Source: Agathobaculum massiliense
GTDB taxonomy: Bacteria; Bacillota; Clostridia; Oscillospirales; Butyricicoccaceae
Assembly (NCBI RefSeq): GCF_900291975.1
Contig: NZ_OMPN01000001.1
Span: forward strand, 186,001-250,000
Reading direction: 5' to 3'
DNA: 64,000 bases
This document shows positions 10,400 to 19,717 of this stretch, in pieces. A model generated the notes under the pieces. The model was given only the letters and a program-made list of their open reading frames with translations, had not been told where the DNA came from and made no database searches. A program made the translations under genes and the position numbers. How positions within the stretch are numbered: the stretch's first letter is position 1; each line of letters opens with the position of its first letter.

Positions 10400-12991
10400 A
10401 TGGCTGAACTCACGCCCATGATGAAGCAGTATTTCGAAATCAAAAACAAAAATAAGGACTACATCCTTTTTTACCGTCTGGGTGATTTTTACGAGATGTT
10501 TTTCGACGACGCCAAACTGGTTTCCCGCGAACTTGAGCTGACGCTGACCGGCCGTGACTGCGGCCTGGAGGAGCGCGCGCCCATGTGCGGCGTGCCGTAC
10601 CACAGCGCGGAGGGGTATATCGCAAAGCTCGTGCGAAAGGGGTACCGCATTGCCATTTGCGAACAGATGGAGGACCCCAAGCTGGCAAAAGGACTGGTCA
10701 AGCGCGAGATTATCCGCAGGGTGACGCCGGGTACGGTCGTCGAAGCATCAATGCTGGATGAAAGCCGCAACAACTTCCTTGGCTGCATCTACGCGGAACA
10801 GGGCGGTATTGGCGTATGCTTTGCGGATATCACGACCGGAGAGGTCTATGCGACCGGCTCGGAAAGCTGGCAGCATATTTTCAGCGAGCTGGGACGCTTC
10901 GGTCCGCGTGAGGTGCTGGTCGGCGGCATGGCAGTGGCTGACGCAACGCTTCTTTCTTTTTTGAAGGAACGGCTGGAAGCGCTGGTAGAGCCGATGCCGG
11001 AGGATTGTTTTGACGCGCAGCGTGCTTCCGAGCGCATCTCCCATTATTTTCGCATAGAGGATTTCGATGCGGCGGGCCTGACTGCCCTGCCTCGGGCCAT
11101 ACAATGTCTGGGCGGCCTGCTTGACTATCTGGAGCAGACCCAGCAGGCAAGCCTTGCCGCGCTCAATCATCTGGAGGTATACCACCAGGGGCAGTATATG
11201 GAACTGGATCTGATCGCGCGCCGCAATCTGGAGCTTTGTGAAACCATGCGCACCAAGGAAAAAACAGGGACGCTGCTCTGGGTGCTTGATAAAACACGAA
11301 CCGCGATGGGCTCGCGCCTTATCCGCCAATGGCTGGAGAAGCCGCTGTACAACCCGCTTCAAATCGTGCGCCGCCAGCAGGCGGTCGGGGCGCTGTGCGA
11401 CGATTTGATCGCCCGTACGGCGCTGGGCGACGCGCTTAAAAGGGTGTTCGACATGGAGCGGCTGATCGGCCGCGTGACATATGGCACGGCCAACTGCCGC
11501 GACCTGCGCGCACTTTCGTCCACGATCGCGTGCCTGCCTGCGATCAGGGAGCAGGCGGCGCTGTTCGGTCAGGCCATGCTGCAGGAGCTGACGGCCAACA
11601 TCGACCTGCTGGAGGATATCCGCGCGCTGGTCGAGACTTCCATTGTGGACGAGCCTCCCATCCTACTGCGCGAGGGCGGCCTGATCCGTGCTGGCTACCA
11701 TGAAGAAATCGATTACCTGCGCGACCTCGCCTCCGGCGGCAAGGGGAAGATCGCGGCGATCGAGCAGCGCGAGCGTGAAAGGACCGGTATCAGCAAGCTC
11801 AAGATTGGCTATAACCGCGTATTCGGCTATTACATAGAGGTCAGCAAATCCAACGCGGACGCTGTGCCGGAGGATTATATCCGCAAGCAGACGCTCGCCA
11901 ACGGCGAACGCTATATCACTGAGGAACTCAAGCAGCTCGAAAGCACCGTGCTGGGCGCGCAGGAGCGGCTGACAACGCTGGAATACGAGGTCTTCGTAAC
12001 GATCCGCGAACAGATCGCCGCCGAGGTGCATCGCGTTCAGAAAACCGCGCAGGCGGTCGCTGCGCTTGATGTGTTGTGCGCGCTGGCAGAGGTAGCCTGC
12101 GACAACAACTACACCTGTCCGGTCGTGGATTTTACCGACCGCATCGAGATCAGGGATGGACGTCATCCGGTGGTGGAAAAAATGCTGGCGGACAGCCTAT
12201 TCATCCCCAATGATACAGTGCTGGACAGCGGGGAAAACCGTGTCGCCATCATCACCGGCCCCAATATGGCGGGGAAATCGACCTATATGCGCCAGGTCGC
12301 GCTGATCACAATTATGGCGCAGATCGGCTCGTTTGTGCCCGCCTCCTCCGCGCATATCGGCGTGGCCGATCGGGTGTTCACACGCGTCGGCGCATCCGAC
12401 GACCTGGCCAGCGGCCAGTCCACCTTTATGGTCGAGATGAGCGAGGTCGCGGATATCCTGAAGCATGCAACCAAATCCAGCCTGCTGATTCTGGACGAGA
12501 TTGGCCGCGGCACCTCGACCTATGACGGCATGAGCATCGCCCGCGCGGTGATCGAATATGTCGCTGACAAGAAAAAGGTAGGCGCGCGCGCCCTGTTTGC
12601 CACACATTACCATGAGCTGACCGTTCTCGAAGAATTGGTAAAGGGCGTCAAAAATTATAACATCGCGGTCAAAAAGCGCGGTGATGACATCACATTCCTG
12701 CGCAAAATTGTGCGCGGTGGCGCGGATGACAGCTATGGCATCGAGGTTGCCAAGCTCGCGGGTGTTCCGAACGCGGTCATCAAGCGCGCCAAGGCCGTGC
12801 TATCGGACCTGGAAGCGACCATGCCCAAAATCGAGCTGCGCGCGGTCGCGGAAGAGGACGAAGTGCCGCAAATGACAATGGACAGCCTTTCCGGAAACGC
12901 GGTCGCCGAACGGCTGCGCGCGCTTCAGGTGGATACAATGACCCCGATCGAGGCACTGAACGCGCTGTATGAGTTGAAAAAGCTGGTTTGA
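10400..12991 (+). CDS. mutS: DNA mismatch repair protein MutS
   Basis: The mismatch sensor that starts replication-error repair with MutL. The 863 residues carry all domains: mismatch-binding FYEMF near residue 34, connector and lever regions, and the ABC-type ATPase with Walker A GPNMAGKST, the STFMVEMSE motif, Walker B LLILDEIGRG and a C-terminal helix-turn-helix region. Near the C-terminus the linker (about 800-830) is short. The gene is 14 bases after miaB and 47 bases before mutL, in the common mutS-mutL-miaA-hfq order. Confidence 0.97.
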   Translation: MAELTPMMKQYFEIKNKNKDYILFYRLGDFYEMFFDDAKLVSRELELTLTGRDCGLEERAPMCGVPYHSAEGYIAKLVRKGYRIAICEQMEDPKLAKGLVKREIIRRVTPGTVVEASMLDESRNNFLGCIYAEQGGIGVCFADITTGEVYATGSESWQHIFSELGRFGPREVLVGGMAVADATLLSFLKERLEALVEPMPEDCFDAQRASERISHYFRIEDFDAAGLTALPRAIQCLGGLLDYLEQTQQASLAALNHLEVYHQGQYMELDLIARRNLELCETMRTKEKTGTLLWVLDKTRTAMGSRLIRQWLEKPLYNPLQIVRRQQAVGALCDDLIARTALGDALKRVFDMERLIGRVTYGTANCRDLRALSSTIACLPAIREQAALFGQAMLQELTANIDLLEDIRALVETSIVDEPPILLREGGLIRAGYHEEIDYLRDLASGGKGKIAAIEQRERERTGISKLKIGYNRVFGYYIEVSKSNADAVPEDYIRKQTLANGERYITEELKQLESTVLGAQERLTTLEYEVFVTIREQIAAEVHRVQKTAQAVAALDVLCALAEVACDNNYTCPVVDFTDRIEIRDGRHPVVEKMLADSLFIPNDTVLDSGENRVAIITGPNMAGKSTYMRQVALITIMAQIGSFVPASSAHIGVADRVFTRVGASDDLASGQSTFMVEMSEVADILKHATKSSLLILDEIGRGTSTYDGMSIARAVIEYVADKKKVGARALFATHYHELTVLEELVKGVKNYNIAVKKRGDDITFLRKIVRGGADDSYGIEVAKLAGVPNAVIKRAKAVLSDLEATMPKIELRAVAEEDEVPQMTMDSLSGNAVAERLRALQVDTMTPIEALNALYELKKLV

Positions 12992-13038
12992 TAGGGTGTC
13001 TTATTATGCTTGACCTTGTATCCTGAAAGGAAGTAACG

Positions 13039-14970
13039 ATGGCAATTATCCATGAATTATCCCCGCATCTGGCCGACCTGATCGCGGCGGGCGAGGTGGT
13101 CGAACGACCGGCCTCCGTCGCCAAAGAGCTGATCGAAAACGCGATCGACGCGGGTTCGACCCGCATCACGGTGGAAATCGAAAGCGGCGGCATCACTTAT
13201 CTGCGCATCGCGGATAACGGCTGCGGCATGTCGGCGGAGGACGCCCCCATCGCATTCCGCCGACATGCGACCAGCAAGCTGCGAACAGAGGAAGATTTGG
13301 CCGCAATCGGCACGCTGGGCTTCCGCGGAGAGGCGCTCGCGGCGATCTCATCGGTCACGCGCATCGACCTGTTCACCCGCCAGGGGGGCGCGCTCGCCGG
13401 CCTCCATCTGCATCTGGAAGCAGGGGAAATACAGGCAAACGAGGAAGCGGGCTGTCCGGAAGGCACAACAATCGTTGTGCGCGACCTGTTTTACAACACG
13501 CCCGCGCGCATGAAATTCCTCAAAAAGGATTTCACCGAGGCAGGCTATATCCTTGGCGTGGTGCAGCATGCCGCGCTCTCCCATCCGGAAATCGCTTTTA
13601 CACTGATTCGGGACGGAAAACAGGTATTTTCCACGGACGGGAAAGGTAAGCTTCTTGCGCCGGTATTTTCTGTATTCGGTAAGGAGATGACCGCCAATAT
13701 GATCGAAGTGCCGAAAACCGAACGCAACGGCATGACCGTATACGGCTATATTGTGAAGCCGCACGCAGGACGGCCCAACCGATCGATGCAACATTTCTTT
13801 GTCAATGGGCGTTATGTCAAAAGCCGCTTGATGCAGGCCGCGCTGGAGGAAGCCTATCGCAACGCTATCATCACCGGCAAATATCCCTCCGGCGCGGTGT
13901 TTCTCGAGCTGCCGCTCGCAGCGGTGGACGTAAACGTCCATCCCGCCAAGACCGAGGTAAAGTTTTCACAGGAAAAGCCGGTGTTTGAGGCAGTTTATAT
14001 TGCCTGCAAAAACGCGATCTCGGCGAATGACAATATGCCGCGGCTCGAACACAGGGAAAAGGAGGCTCCCGCCAGACCAAGAGAGGACCATTTGACGCAG
14101 GAGCAGCAACGGTTCGCGGTTCCGGCCCCCTCTTTTTCCACTGCACCCGTATCCAAGGCCGCTGCCGAAGAACCGCCTGAACTGGAAGACTTTTTGGTTT
14201 CCGTGCCGCCGCGTGCGCAGAAGCCGCGCCCCTATACCGGCTATGCTGCCGCGCCGCGCATCTGGGAGGGAGACCCGCCGAAGCACACATTTCGTCCCTA
14301 TCCGGTCCATGAGCCTGCGCCTGCCGCTGAATCGCGTCCGGAAGCTCAGGAGCAGCAGTCCACCGCTCCCGCGCCGCAGGAGCCGCGCCTTGAACCGCTT
14401 GACACTGGCGCGCGTGTGATCGGAGAATGCTTTCAGACCTATCTGATCGCGGAGGACAAGGATGGATTGATTCTGATCGATAAACATGCCGCGCATGAAC
14501 GCATCCTGTTCAATAAAATGCGCGCGGAAACCGATATGCCGCAGCAGGAGCTGCTTGCGCCGGTAATCGTGGAGTTGACCGGAGAGGAAGCGGCGGCGAT
14601 ACAGGCTCGGCTCGGCGATATTCGGAAAGCGGGGTTTTCCATCGATCCGTTCGGTGAAAACAGCTTTGCCGTGCGCAGCGTACCGGCCTATCTGGACAGC
14701 GGAGACGTGCAAAGCGTGATCGGCGAGCTGGCTGAAAAGGCGATGAACAGCCGCGCAACCGTGCCGGACCAACTGGACGACCTGATCCATACGGTCGCCT
14801 GCAAGGCGGCGATCAAGGCTGGCAGGGCAACGACGCAGATTGAATTGCAAGACCTCTGCGACCGTGTTCTGGCAGACGAAAATATCCGCTCTTGCCCGCA
14901 CGGGCGCCCAACCACCGTGCGGCTAACGAAATACGAATTGGATAAGCTCTTCAAGCGCGTCAATCAATGA
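13039..14970 (+). CDS. mutL: DNA mismatch repair protein MutL
   Basis: Links MutS to strand incision. GHKL ATPase motifs are at the N-terminus: ELIENAIDAGSTRI, DNGCGM, LGFRGEAL. The middle (about 340-455) is a Pro/Ala/Glu-rich linker. The C-terminal dimerisation and endonuclease domain has DKHAAHE near residue 480 and CPHGRPT near 620. That endonuclease motif differs from the DQHA(x)2E(x)4E consensus at Gln to Lys and at the last Glu to Asn (HERILFN); the core D, H and first E are kept. The ATG has an AAAGGAAG site 7 bases upstream. The TGA stop is followed at once by miaA. Confidence 0.96.
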   Translation: MAIIHELSPHLADLIAAGEVVERPASVAKELIENAIDAGSTRITVEIESGGITYLRIADNGCGMSAEDAPIAFRRHATSKLRTEEDLAAIGTLGFRGEALAAISSVTRIDLFTRQGGALAGLHLHLEAGEIQANEEAGCPEGTTIVVRDLFYNTPARMKFLKKDFTEAGYILGVVQHAALSHPEIAFTLIRDGKQVFSTDGKGKLLAPVFSVFGKEMTANMIEVPKTERNGMTVYGYIVKPHAGRPNRSMQHFFVNGRYVKSRLMQAALEEAYRNAIITGKYPSGAVFLELPLAAVDVNVHPAKTEVKFSQEKPVFEAVYIACKNAISANDNMPRLEHREKEAPARPREDHLTQEQQRFAVPAPSFSTAPVSKAAAEEPPELEDFLVSVPPRAQKPRPYTGYAAAPRIWEGDPPKHTFRPYPVHEPAPAAESRPEAQEQQSTAPAPQEPRLEPLDTGARVIGECFQTYLIAEDKDGLILIDKHAAHERILFNKMRAETDMPQQELLAPVIVELTGEEAAAIQARLGDIRKAGFSIDPFGENSFAVRSVPAYLDSGDVQSVIGELAEKAMNSRATVPDQLDDLIHTVACKAAIKAGRATTQIELQDLCDRVLADENIRSCPHGRPTTVRLTKYELDKLFKRVNQ

Positions 14971-14981
14971 GGGAGAAAGCC

Positions 14982-15923
14982 ATGGAAAACCGTCTGATCT
15001 GCATCTGCGGCCCTACCGCGAGCGGTAAAACAGCGCTTTCTGTTGCACTGGCGGAACAACTGCATACCGAGATCATATCAGCCGATTCCATGCAGATATA
15101 CAGGGGAATGGACATCGGCACAGCCAAGCCGACCACAGGGGAGCGGAAGGGCGTTCCGCATCACATGCTGGATATCTGTGCGCCTGACGAGCCTTTTTCC
15201 GTTGCGCGCTATGTGGAATTGGCGGATGCGGCGGCACAGGACATTCTGGCGCGCGGCAGGATACCGATTGTCGCGGGCGGAACCGGTCTGTATATGGACG
15301 CGCTGATAGAATGCAGCACTTTTTCCGGCGACGAAACCGATCTTTCCGTGCGGGAAAAATATCAGAGGATGGCGCGGGAGCAGGGGAACGCGGCGGTACA
15401 TGCCTGCCTGTCCGCAGTTGATCCGGAAAGCGCGGGCAAGCTTCATCCCAATAACCTCAAGCGCGTGATCCGCGCGCTTGAGGTGTACGAACAGACCGGC
15501 ATGACGATCCAGCAATTGAACCGCCTGCATAAACGGTCCGCGCCAAAGTATCGGGCGGCCAAGATCGGCGTCTGTCCGGCAAGGCGGGAAACGCTGTATC
15601 AGCGGATCGACAGCCGCGTCGATCAAATGCTGATAGACGGACTGCTGGAGGAGACACGACGCCTCTGGATGCAGGGCGCGCTGACCGGAACAGCCGCGCA
15701 GGCCATCGGCTACAAAGAGCTTTTGGGATATCTGGAGGGTCTACAGTCGCTCGAGGAATGCGTTGCACTCCTCAAGCAGCGCAGCCGAAATTATGCAAAA
15801 CGGCAGTTTACCTGGTTAAAAAGAGATGACAACATCCACTGGATTTATTATAATAATAGCGAGGACTTTGCTTCCGTATTACAGGATGCGACAAATTATC
15901 TGCAAAAACTCGGTGTACAATGA
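14982..15923 (+). CDS. miaA: tRNA dimethylallyltransferase MiaA
   Basis: Transfers dimethylallyl to A37 of tRNA, making the i6A substrate used by MiaB. The P-loop GPTASGKTALS is at the N-terminus. DSMQIYRGMDIGTAKPT and VAGGTGLYMDALI follow, and the tRNA-binding end holds KQRSRNYAKRQFTWLKR. An ATG at 14967 overlaps the mutL stop, but the ATG at 14982 lies 7 bases after GAGGGA and matches the usual N-terminus, so I chose it (313 residues). Confidence 0.95.
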   Translation: MENRLICICGPTASGKTALSVALAEQLHTEIISADSMQIYRGMDIGTAKPTTGERKGVPHHMLDICAPDEPFSVARYVELADAAAQDILARGRIPIVAGGTGLYMDALIECSTFSGDETDLSVREKYQRMAREQGNAAVHACLSAVDPESAGKLHPNNLKRVIRALEVYEQTGMTIQQLNRLHKRSAPKYRAAKIGVCPARRETLYQRIDSRVDQMLIDGLLEETRRLWMQGALTGTAAQAIGYKELLGYLEGLQSLEECVALLKQRSRNYAKRQFTWLKRDDNIHWIYYNNSEDFASVLQDATNYLQKLGVQ

Positions 15924-15956
15924 TACCAGAAAATGTAAATTATTGGAGGAATCATT

Positions 15957-16205
15957 GTGCGAAACGAAATCAATCTGCAGGACAGGATGCTGAGCGTGCT
16001 GCGCCAGCAGGGACAAACGATAACGGTTTTCCTGACAAACGGTTTTCAGATGCGCGGAATCATCCGTGGATTTGATAATTTTATTGTCATACTGGAAACC
16101 GATGGGAAACAGCAGATGATCTATAAGCATGCAATATCAACGATCATTCCGCAGCGGCGTGTCGATCTGTTTACTCAGAGGGAGGAGCACCTGCCGGCGG
16201 AATAA
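15957..16205 (+). CDS. hfq: RNA chaperone Hfq
   Basis: A hexameric Sm-like RNA chaperone for small-RNA regulation. The 82 residues contain Sm1 (VTVFLTNGFQMRG-like, here ITVFLTNGFQMRGIIRGFDN) and the Sm2 core YKHAISTIIP. It starts with GTG 7 bases after TTGGAGGA. It lies directly after miaA, the order also known in other Firmicutes and in enterobacteria. The C-terminal tail is short (about 12 residues), as is usual in Clostridia. Confidence 0.96.
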   Translation: MRNEINLQDRMLSVLRQQGQTITVFLTNGFQMRGIIRGFDNFIVILETDGKQQMIYKHAISTIIPQRRVDLFTQREEHLPAE

Positions 16206-16223
16206 TACATATGAGGACTCAGC

Positions 16224-17480
16224 ATGGAAGAAGAAAGAATTCCCCAGCGAAAAAAGAAGAAACGCCGCAATTATGGAAACCGGCTCGCCTTTGTCATCGC
16301 CGGCGCCGTTATCTTTGCCTATGTGTTTTTTGAAATCTTTTCCGCTTATTTCGGCGGGCTGGAAACCGAGCCGGCCGTTCAGGTTTCGGTCAACGACAGC
16401 TTTAACGCAGTCGGTTGGTTTTTCCGCGATGAAGCGCCCATCGAGGGACGGACGGGGGAATCGGCCAAACATATCGTTTACAGCGGGGAGCGCGTCCAGA
16501 AGGACGCGCCGCTCGCAACCATCTATGCGGATGAAGCGGCGCTTGCCATCAGCCGGCAGCTGGAGCCTCTGGAAAATAAAATTGAGCTTTTGGATGCCGC
16601 GCTGCAATCGTCGAACGACGAAGCGGATTCGGCAAAGATTGACCAATTGATTACGCTTGCCCTGCAGCAGATGGCCGGCCAGGTCCGCAGCGGTTCGGGG
16701 ATATCGCTGTCCGCTTCTGCGGATTCCCTCCGTACCCTTTCACTCCGGCGGGAATCAGGGCATATCGATACCGCTGCAATTACTGCGGAGCGGGATGCGC
16801 TGGCAGCCGAACGGGACAGCCTGAACGCGCAGCTTTCCGGCAGGACAAGCCAGCTTACTGCACCGTTTTCCGGCTATTTTTCGGATAATGTGGATGGGTA
16901 TGAACAAATATTGACTCCGGAAGTGCTGGATGAGCTGACAATCGACACATTCCACGAGCTGACGCAGCAGGGAAAGGTACAGGCGGATTCCTCTTCCATG
17001 GGGAAAATCATTCAGGGATTCAGCTGGTATCTTGTTTCAGAGGTTTCCACCGAAGACGCGAACCGGCTTACAGAAGGGCAAAACCTGCGTATAAACTTCA
17101 CACAGGCCTCTATGGAAGCGCCGGTATCGGTATATTCCATCATCAAGGAGCATAACAGTGCAACCGCTCTGGTCGTGCTGGAGGGGACAAGCTTTGACAG
17201 TGAGATGGTTTCTATGAGGAGCCAGCCGATAGAGATCATTATCGCCTCCTATACTGGCCTGCGCGTTCCCAAGCAGGCGGTGCGCATGGATGGCAATGAA
17301 ATCGGCGTATACATTTTAAGCGGCTCGGTTGAAAAATTCAAAACGATCCATAAATTGTACGAAACAGATTCTTATTATGTTGTGGAGCAGAGCGCAACGG
17401 ATGCGGGCGCGCTGGTTGCAAAGGATCAAATCATTGTCCGCGGTAAAAATCTGCAAAATAATATGGTGGTGAGAACATGA
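16224..17480 (+). CDS. HlyD-like membrane-anchored protein of unknown role
   Basis: 418 residues with a basic cytoplasmic tail (RKKKKRRN), one membrane segment at about 23-43, then a large outer domain. It contains a biotinyl-lipoyl-like half (APIEGRTGESAKHIVYSGERVQKDAPLATIYAD, split here only for reading), a coiled-coil hairpin around residues 105-200, and a beta-rich C-terminal part ending in [19 protein letters not shown]. This is the architecture of an HlyD/MFP adaptor, yet no transporter gene is adjacent. Proteins of this shape next to yggS-sepF occur in other Clostridia. Its stop overlaps the yggS start (ATGA). Confidence 0.7.
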   Translation: MEEERIPQRKKKKRRNYGNRLAFVIAGAVIFAYVFFEIFSAYFGGLETEPAVQVSVNDSFNAVGWFFRDEAPIEGRTGESAKHIVYSGERVQKDAPLATIYADEAALAISRQLEPLENKIELLDAALQSSNDEADSAKIDQLITLALQQMAGQVRSGSGISLSASADSLRTLSLRRESGHIDTAAITAERDALAAERDSLNAQLSGRTSQLTAPFSGYFSDNVDGYEQILTPEVLDELTIDTFHELTQQGKVQADSSSMGKIIQGFSWYLVSEVSTEDANRLTEGQNLRINFTQASMEAPVSVYSIIKEHNSATALVVLEGTSFDSEMVSMRSQPIEIIIASYTGLRVPKQAVRMDGNEIGVYILSGSVEKFKTIHKLYETDSYYVVEQSATDAGALVAKDQIIVRGKNLQNNMVVRT

Positions 17481-18202
17481 CAGAACAGGAAAAAAGCGAG
17501 CTTTACAGCCGGATACAGGCCGTACAGGAAAGGATCGACACCGCAGCGGAAAAAGTCGGCCGCGACCCGAAGGATATCATTTTGGTTGCCGCGTCCAAAA
17601 TGAATGACGCTGAACGGGTGCGCACCGCTATCGCATGTGGCATCCGCGTCTGTGGGGAAAATCGGGTGCAGGAGCTGCTCGATAAATACGAGCAGAATGC
17701 CTATGCAGGGGCTGACCTGCAGTTTATCGGTACACTGCAGACCAATAAGGTCAAATACCTGATCGGCAAAGTATCCCTGATCCAGTCCGTTGGGTCGGTG
17801 CGCCTTGGCGAGGCGATCGCCAGGGAAGCGGAAAAGCGCGGCATCCGACAGGATATTCTTCTGGAGGTCAATATTGGCAGAGAGGCTGCCAAAAGCGGCC
17901 TGCTACTAGAAGAACTGGATGACGCGGTTTCCAGATTGTGTGAAAAAAAGTCGCTGCACATCCGCGGCCTGATGGCGATTCCGCCGATCGCTGACCAAAC
18001 ATCAAAAAACTTGAGCTATTTCACCGAAATGCACCAAGTATTTGTTGACATTTTGACGAAAAAATACGATAATGTAAATATGGATTATTTGTCTATGGGT
18101 ATGACAAATGACTTCGAAACGGCGATTGCGTGCGGTGCGAACATGGTTCGCATTGGCACGGCGATCTTTGGCGCGCGGCCTTATCAGATCGTCTCGCCTT
18201 AA
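17477..18202 (+). CDS. yggS: PLP homeostasis protein YggS/YlmE (PLPBP family)
   Basis: A 241-residue single-domain alanine-racemase-fold protein that binds pyridoxal phosphate and keeps vitamin B6 and amino-acid pools in balance; it has no known catalytic activity. The PLP lysine lies in [15 protein letters not shown]. Other family blocks are [16 protein letters not shown]-like [14 protein letters not shown], and [27 protein letters not shown] at the C-terminus. It is translationally coupled to the HlyD-like gene and followed by sepF, the ylmE-sepF-yggT order of Gram-positive division clusters. Confidence 0.93.
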   Translation: MTEQEKSELYSRIQAVQERIDTAAEKVGRDPKDIILVAASKMNDAERVRTAIACGIRVCGENRVQELLDKYEQNAYAGADLQFIGTLQTNKVKYLIGKVSLIQSVGSVRLGEAIAREAEKRGIRQDILLEVNIGREAAKSGLLLEELDDAVSRLCEKKSLHIRGLMAIPPIADQTSKNLSYFTEMHQVFVDILTKKYDNVNMDYLSMGMTNDFETAIACGANMVRIGTAIFGARPYQIVSP

Positions 18203-18222
18203 AACGTAAGGAGGAACTTGGT

Positions 18223-18687
18223 ATGGGTTCGATCAAAGGCTTTATCGATTGGGTAAAGGGCGAGGAAATCGAAGATGAGTTCGAGGAGGAACTGCCCCGT
18301 AAGCGCAGCGAAGAGCCTGTGATGGGCAGCTCGCCTTCCGCTTATGACAGCATCGCTTCCGACACGGTTTCGTCCCGCCGCAGCAATAAAGTTGTCAATA
18401 TCAACGCCACAACGCAACTGGCTGTTGTTCTTGTAAAGCCCGACCGCTTTGAGAATGCGGCGGAGATCGCAGACCATTTGAAAGATAAGCGCACGGTTGT
18501 CCTCAATTTGGAGCAGACCAATAAGGATGTTGCCCGTCGTCTGGTTGATTTTTTGAGCGGCGTGGCATACGCAAATGAGGGGAAAATAAAAAAAGTTGCC
18601 AACAGCACATATATCATCACGCCCTATAACGTCGATATTATGGGGGACCTGATCGATGAGCTGGAAAGCAGCGGCATGTATTTTTAA
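18223..18687 (+). CDS. sepF: Cell division protein SepF
   Basis: A 154-residue FtsZ-bundling, membrane-tethering division protein. The N-terminal amphipathic membrane-binding helix is GSIKGFIDWVKGEE; an acidic linker follows, then the SepF core (TTQLAVVLVKPDRFENAAEIADHL, KRTVVLNLEQTNKDVARRLVDFLSG). I start at ATG 18223 behind AAGGAGGA; the frame is open further upstream but that region is the end of yggS. Confidence 0.95.
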   Translation: MGSIKGFIDWVKGEEIEDEFEEELPRKRSEEPVMGSSPSAYDSIASDTVSSRRSNKVVNINATTQLAVVLVKPDRFENAAEIADHLKDKRTVVLNLEQTNKDVARRLVDFLSGVAYANEGKIKKVANSTYIITPYNVDIMGDLIDELESSGMYF

Positions 18688-18699
18688 GGTTGGTCCGCT

Positions 18700-18969
18700 G
18701 TGATAAATCTTTTTATTTTGAATTTTGTCACGTCGATCGTTCGATGTTTGGAATTTTTGCTTTTCGCGCGGGCAATTATGTCTTGGTTCGCTCAGGGCAG
18801 GGATTCAAAGATATATGAATTCCTTTATACGGTCACAGAACCGCTGGTATTACCGTTCCGCCATTTGCTGGACGGGGTCCGGTCGTTGCGAAACGTTCCG
18901 ATTGACATTGCTTTTTTGCTCGCTTTTTTTACCCTTGAGTTGGTTTTGATGCTGCTTTACAGCTTGTAA
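18700..18969 (+). CDS. YggT/YlmG family membrane protein
   Basis: An 89-residue protein with two membrane segments (about 5-25 and 65-88) and the family motif between them (ARAIMSWFAQ, and TEPLVLPFRHLLDG resembling the EP.L.P.R consensus). It starts at GTG 18700, 12 bases after sepF. Family members work in cell division, chloroplast nucleoid partition or osmotic stress; the mechanism is not known. The division-cluster position supports a division role. Confidence 0.88.
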   Translation: MINLFILNFVTSIVRCLEFLLFARAIMSWFAQGRDSKIYEFLYTVTEPLVLPFRHLLDGVRSLRNVPIDIAFLLAFFTLELVLMLLYSL

Positions 18970-18974
18970 TTTAT

Positions 18975-19016
18975 GGGGAAAGCGAAGTGGTCGGGCAAAG
19001 CCCGGCCATTTTCCCG
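18975..19016 (+). terminator. Two-part hairpin between yggT and divIVA
   Basis: The inner stem TGGTCGGGC / GCCCGGCCA (AAA loop) lies inside an outer GGGAAA / TTTCCC stem. The following T-run is lacking (CCCGTAAAA), so it may slow or process the transcript rather than end it. Confidence 0.35.
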
Positions 19017-19054
19017 TAAAACGGCGGATATAGAATATAACGGAGGAAAACTAT

Positions 19055-19693
19055 ATGACGGTGCAGGAAATTCAGGAAATTGGTTTTGAAAAAGCGGTTT
19101 TCGGCGGATACGACATGAAATCAGTCGATACGTTCTTAGAGCGGGTCGCCGAAGAATTCGCCTCCATGCAAAAGGAAAACGCTGCACTCAAAGCGAAAAT
19201 GAAAGTGCTCGTCGATAAAATAGAGGAGTACCGCGGTGTGGAGGACGGCATGCGCCGGGCGCTGATGAGCGCGCAGACCATAGCGCAGGATACGATTGAC
19301 AGGGCGAAAAAGGAAGCGGAGGAAATCGTTTCCGTCGCCAAAAATGAAACCGAAAACAAGGTGAAAAGCACGCAGGACGAGATACAGCTTGAGGAGCAGA
19401 AGCTCGAGGCTGCAAAAAAGAACACCATCGAGTTCATAGCGCGCGTTTCCGCTGTTTATCAGGCGCAGGCCAAGGCGCTTGTAGAGCTGGCGAAGGGGGA
19501 GAAGTTAGTCCGTCCGCAGCCGGCGTCAGCCGAGCAGGCATCGGAAAAAGCACCGCAGGCTGCTGCGGCGCCATCCAGTGCGGAAGCGGCTCCGCTGGAA
19601 AAGGCTGATGCGCCGATCGCGGATGCGACACGCAAATTTGACTTTGGCGAGCTGAAATTTGGCGCGGATTACGATCCGAAAGAAGTAAAGTAA
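19055..19693 (+). CDS. divIVA: DivIVA-domain protein
   Basis: A 212-residue coiled-coil protein that marks curved membrane at septa and poles. The N-terminal DivIVA domain is clear: MTVQEIQEIGFEKAVFGGYD followed by VDTFLERVAEEFASM. Residues about 35-140 form a long charged coiled coil, then an Ala/Pro-rich tail of about 40 residues leads to a conserved-looking C-terminal end (RKFDFGELKFG). A CGGAGGA site precedes the ATG. In many Firmicutes ylmH lies between yggT and divIVA; it is absent here. Confidence 0.93.
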   Translation: MTVQEIQEIGFEKAVFGGYDMKSVDTFLERVAEEFASMQKENAALKAKMKVLVDKIEEYRGVEDGMRRALMSAQTIAQDTIDRAKKEAEEIVSVAKNETENKVKSTQDEIQLEEQKLEAAKKNTIEFIARVSAVYQAQAKALVELAKGEKLVRPQPASAEQASEKAPQAAAAPSSAEAAPLEKADAPIADATRKFDFGELKFGADYDPKEVK

Positions 19694-19717
19694 AAGCGAA
19701 AGGACTGACACTGCAAC

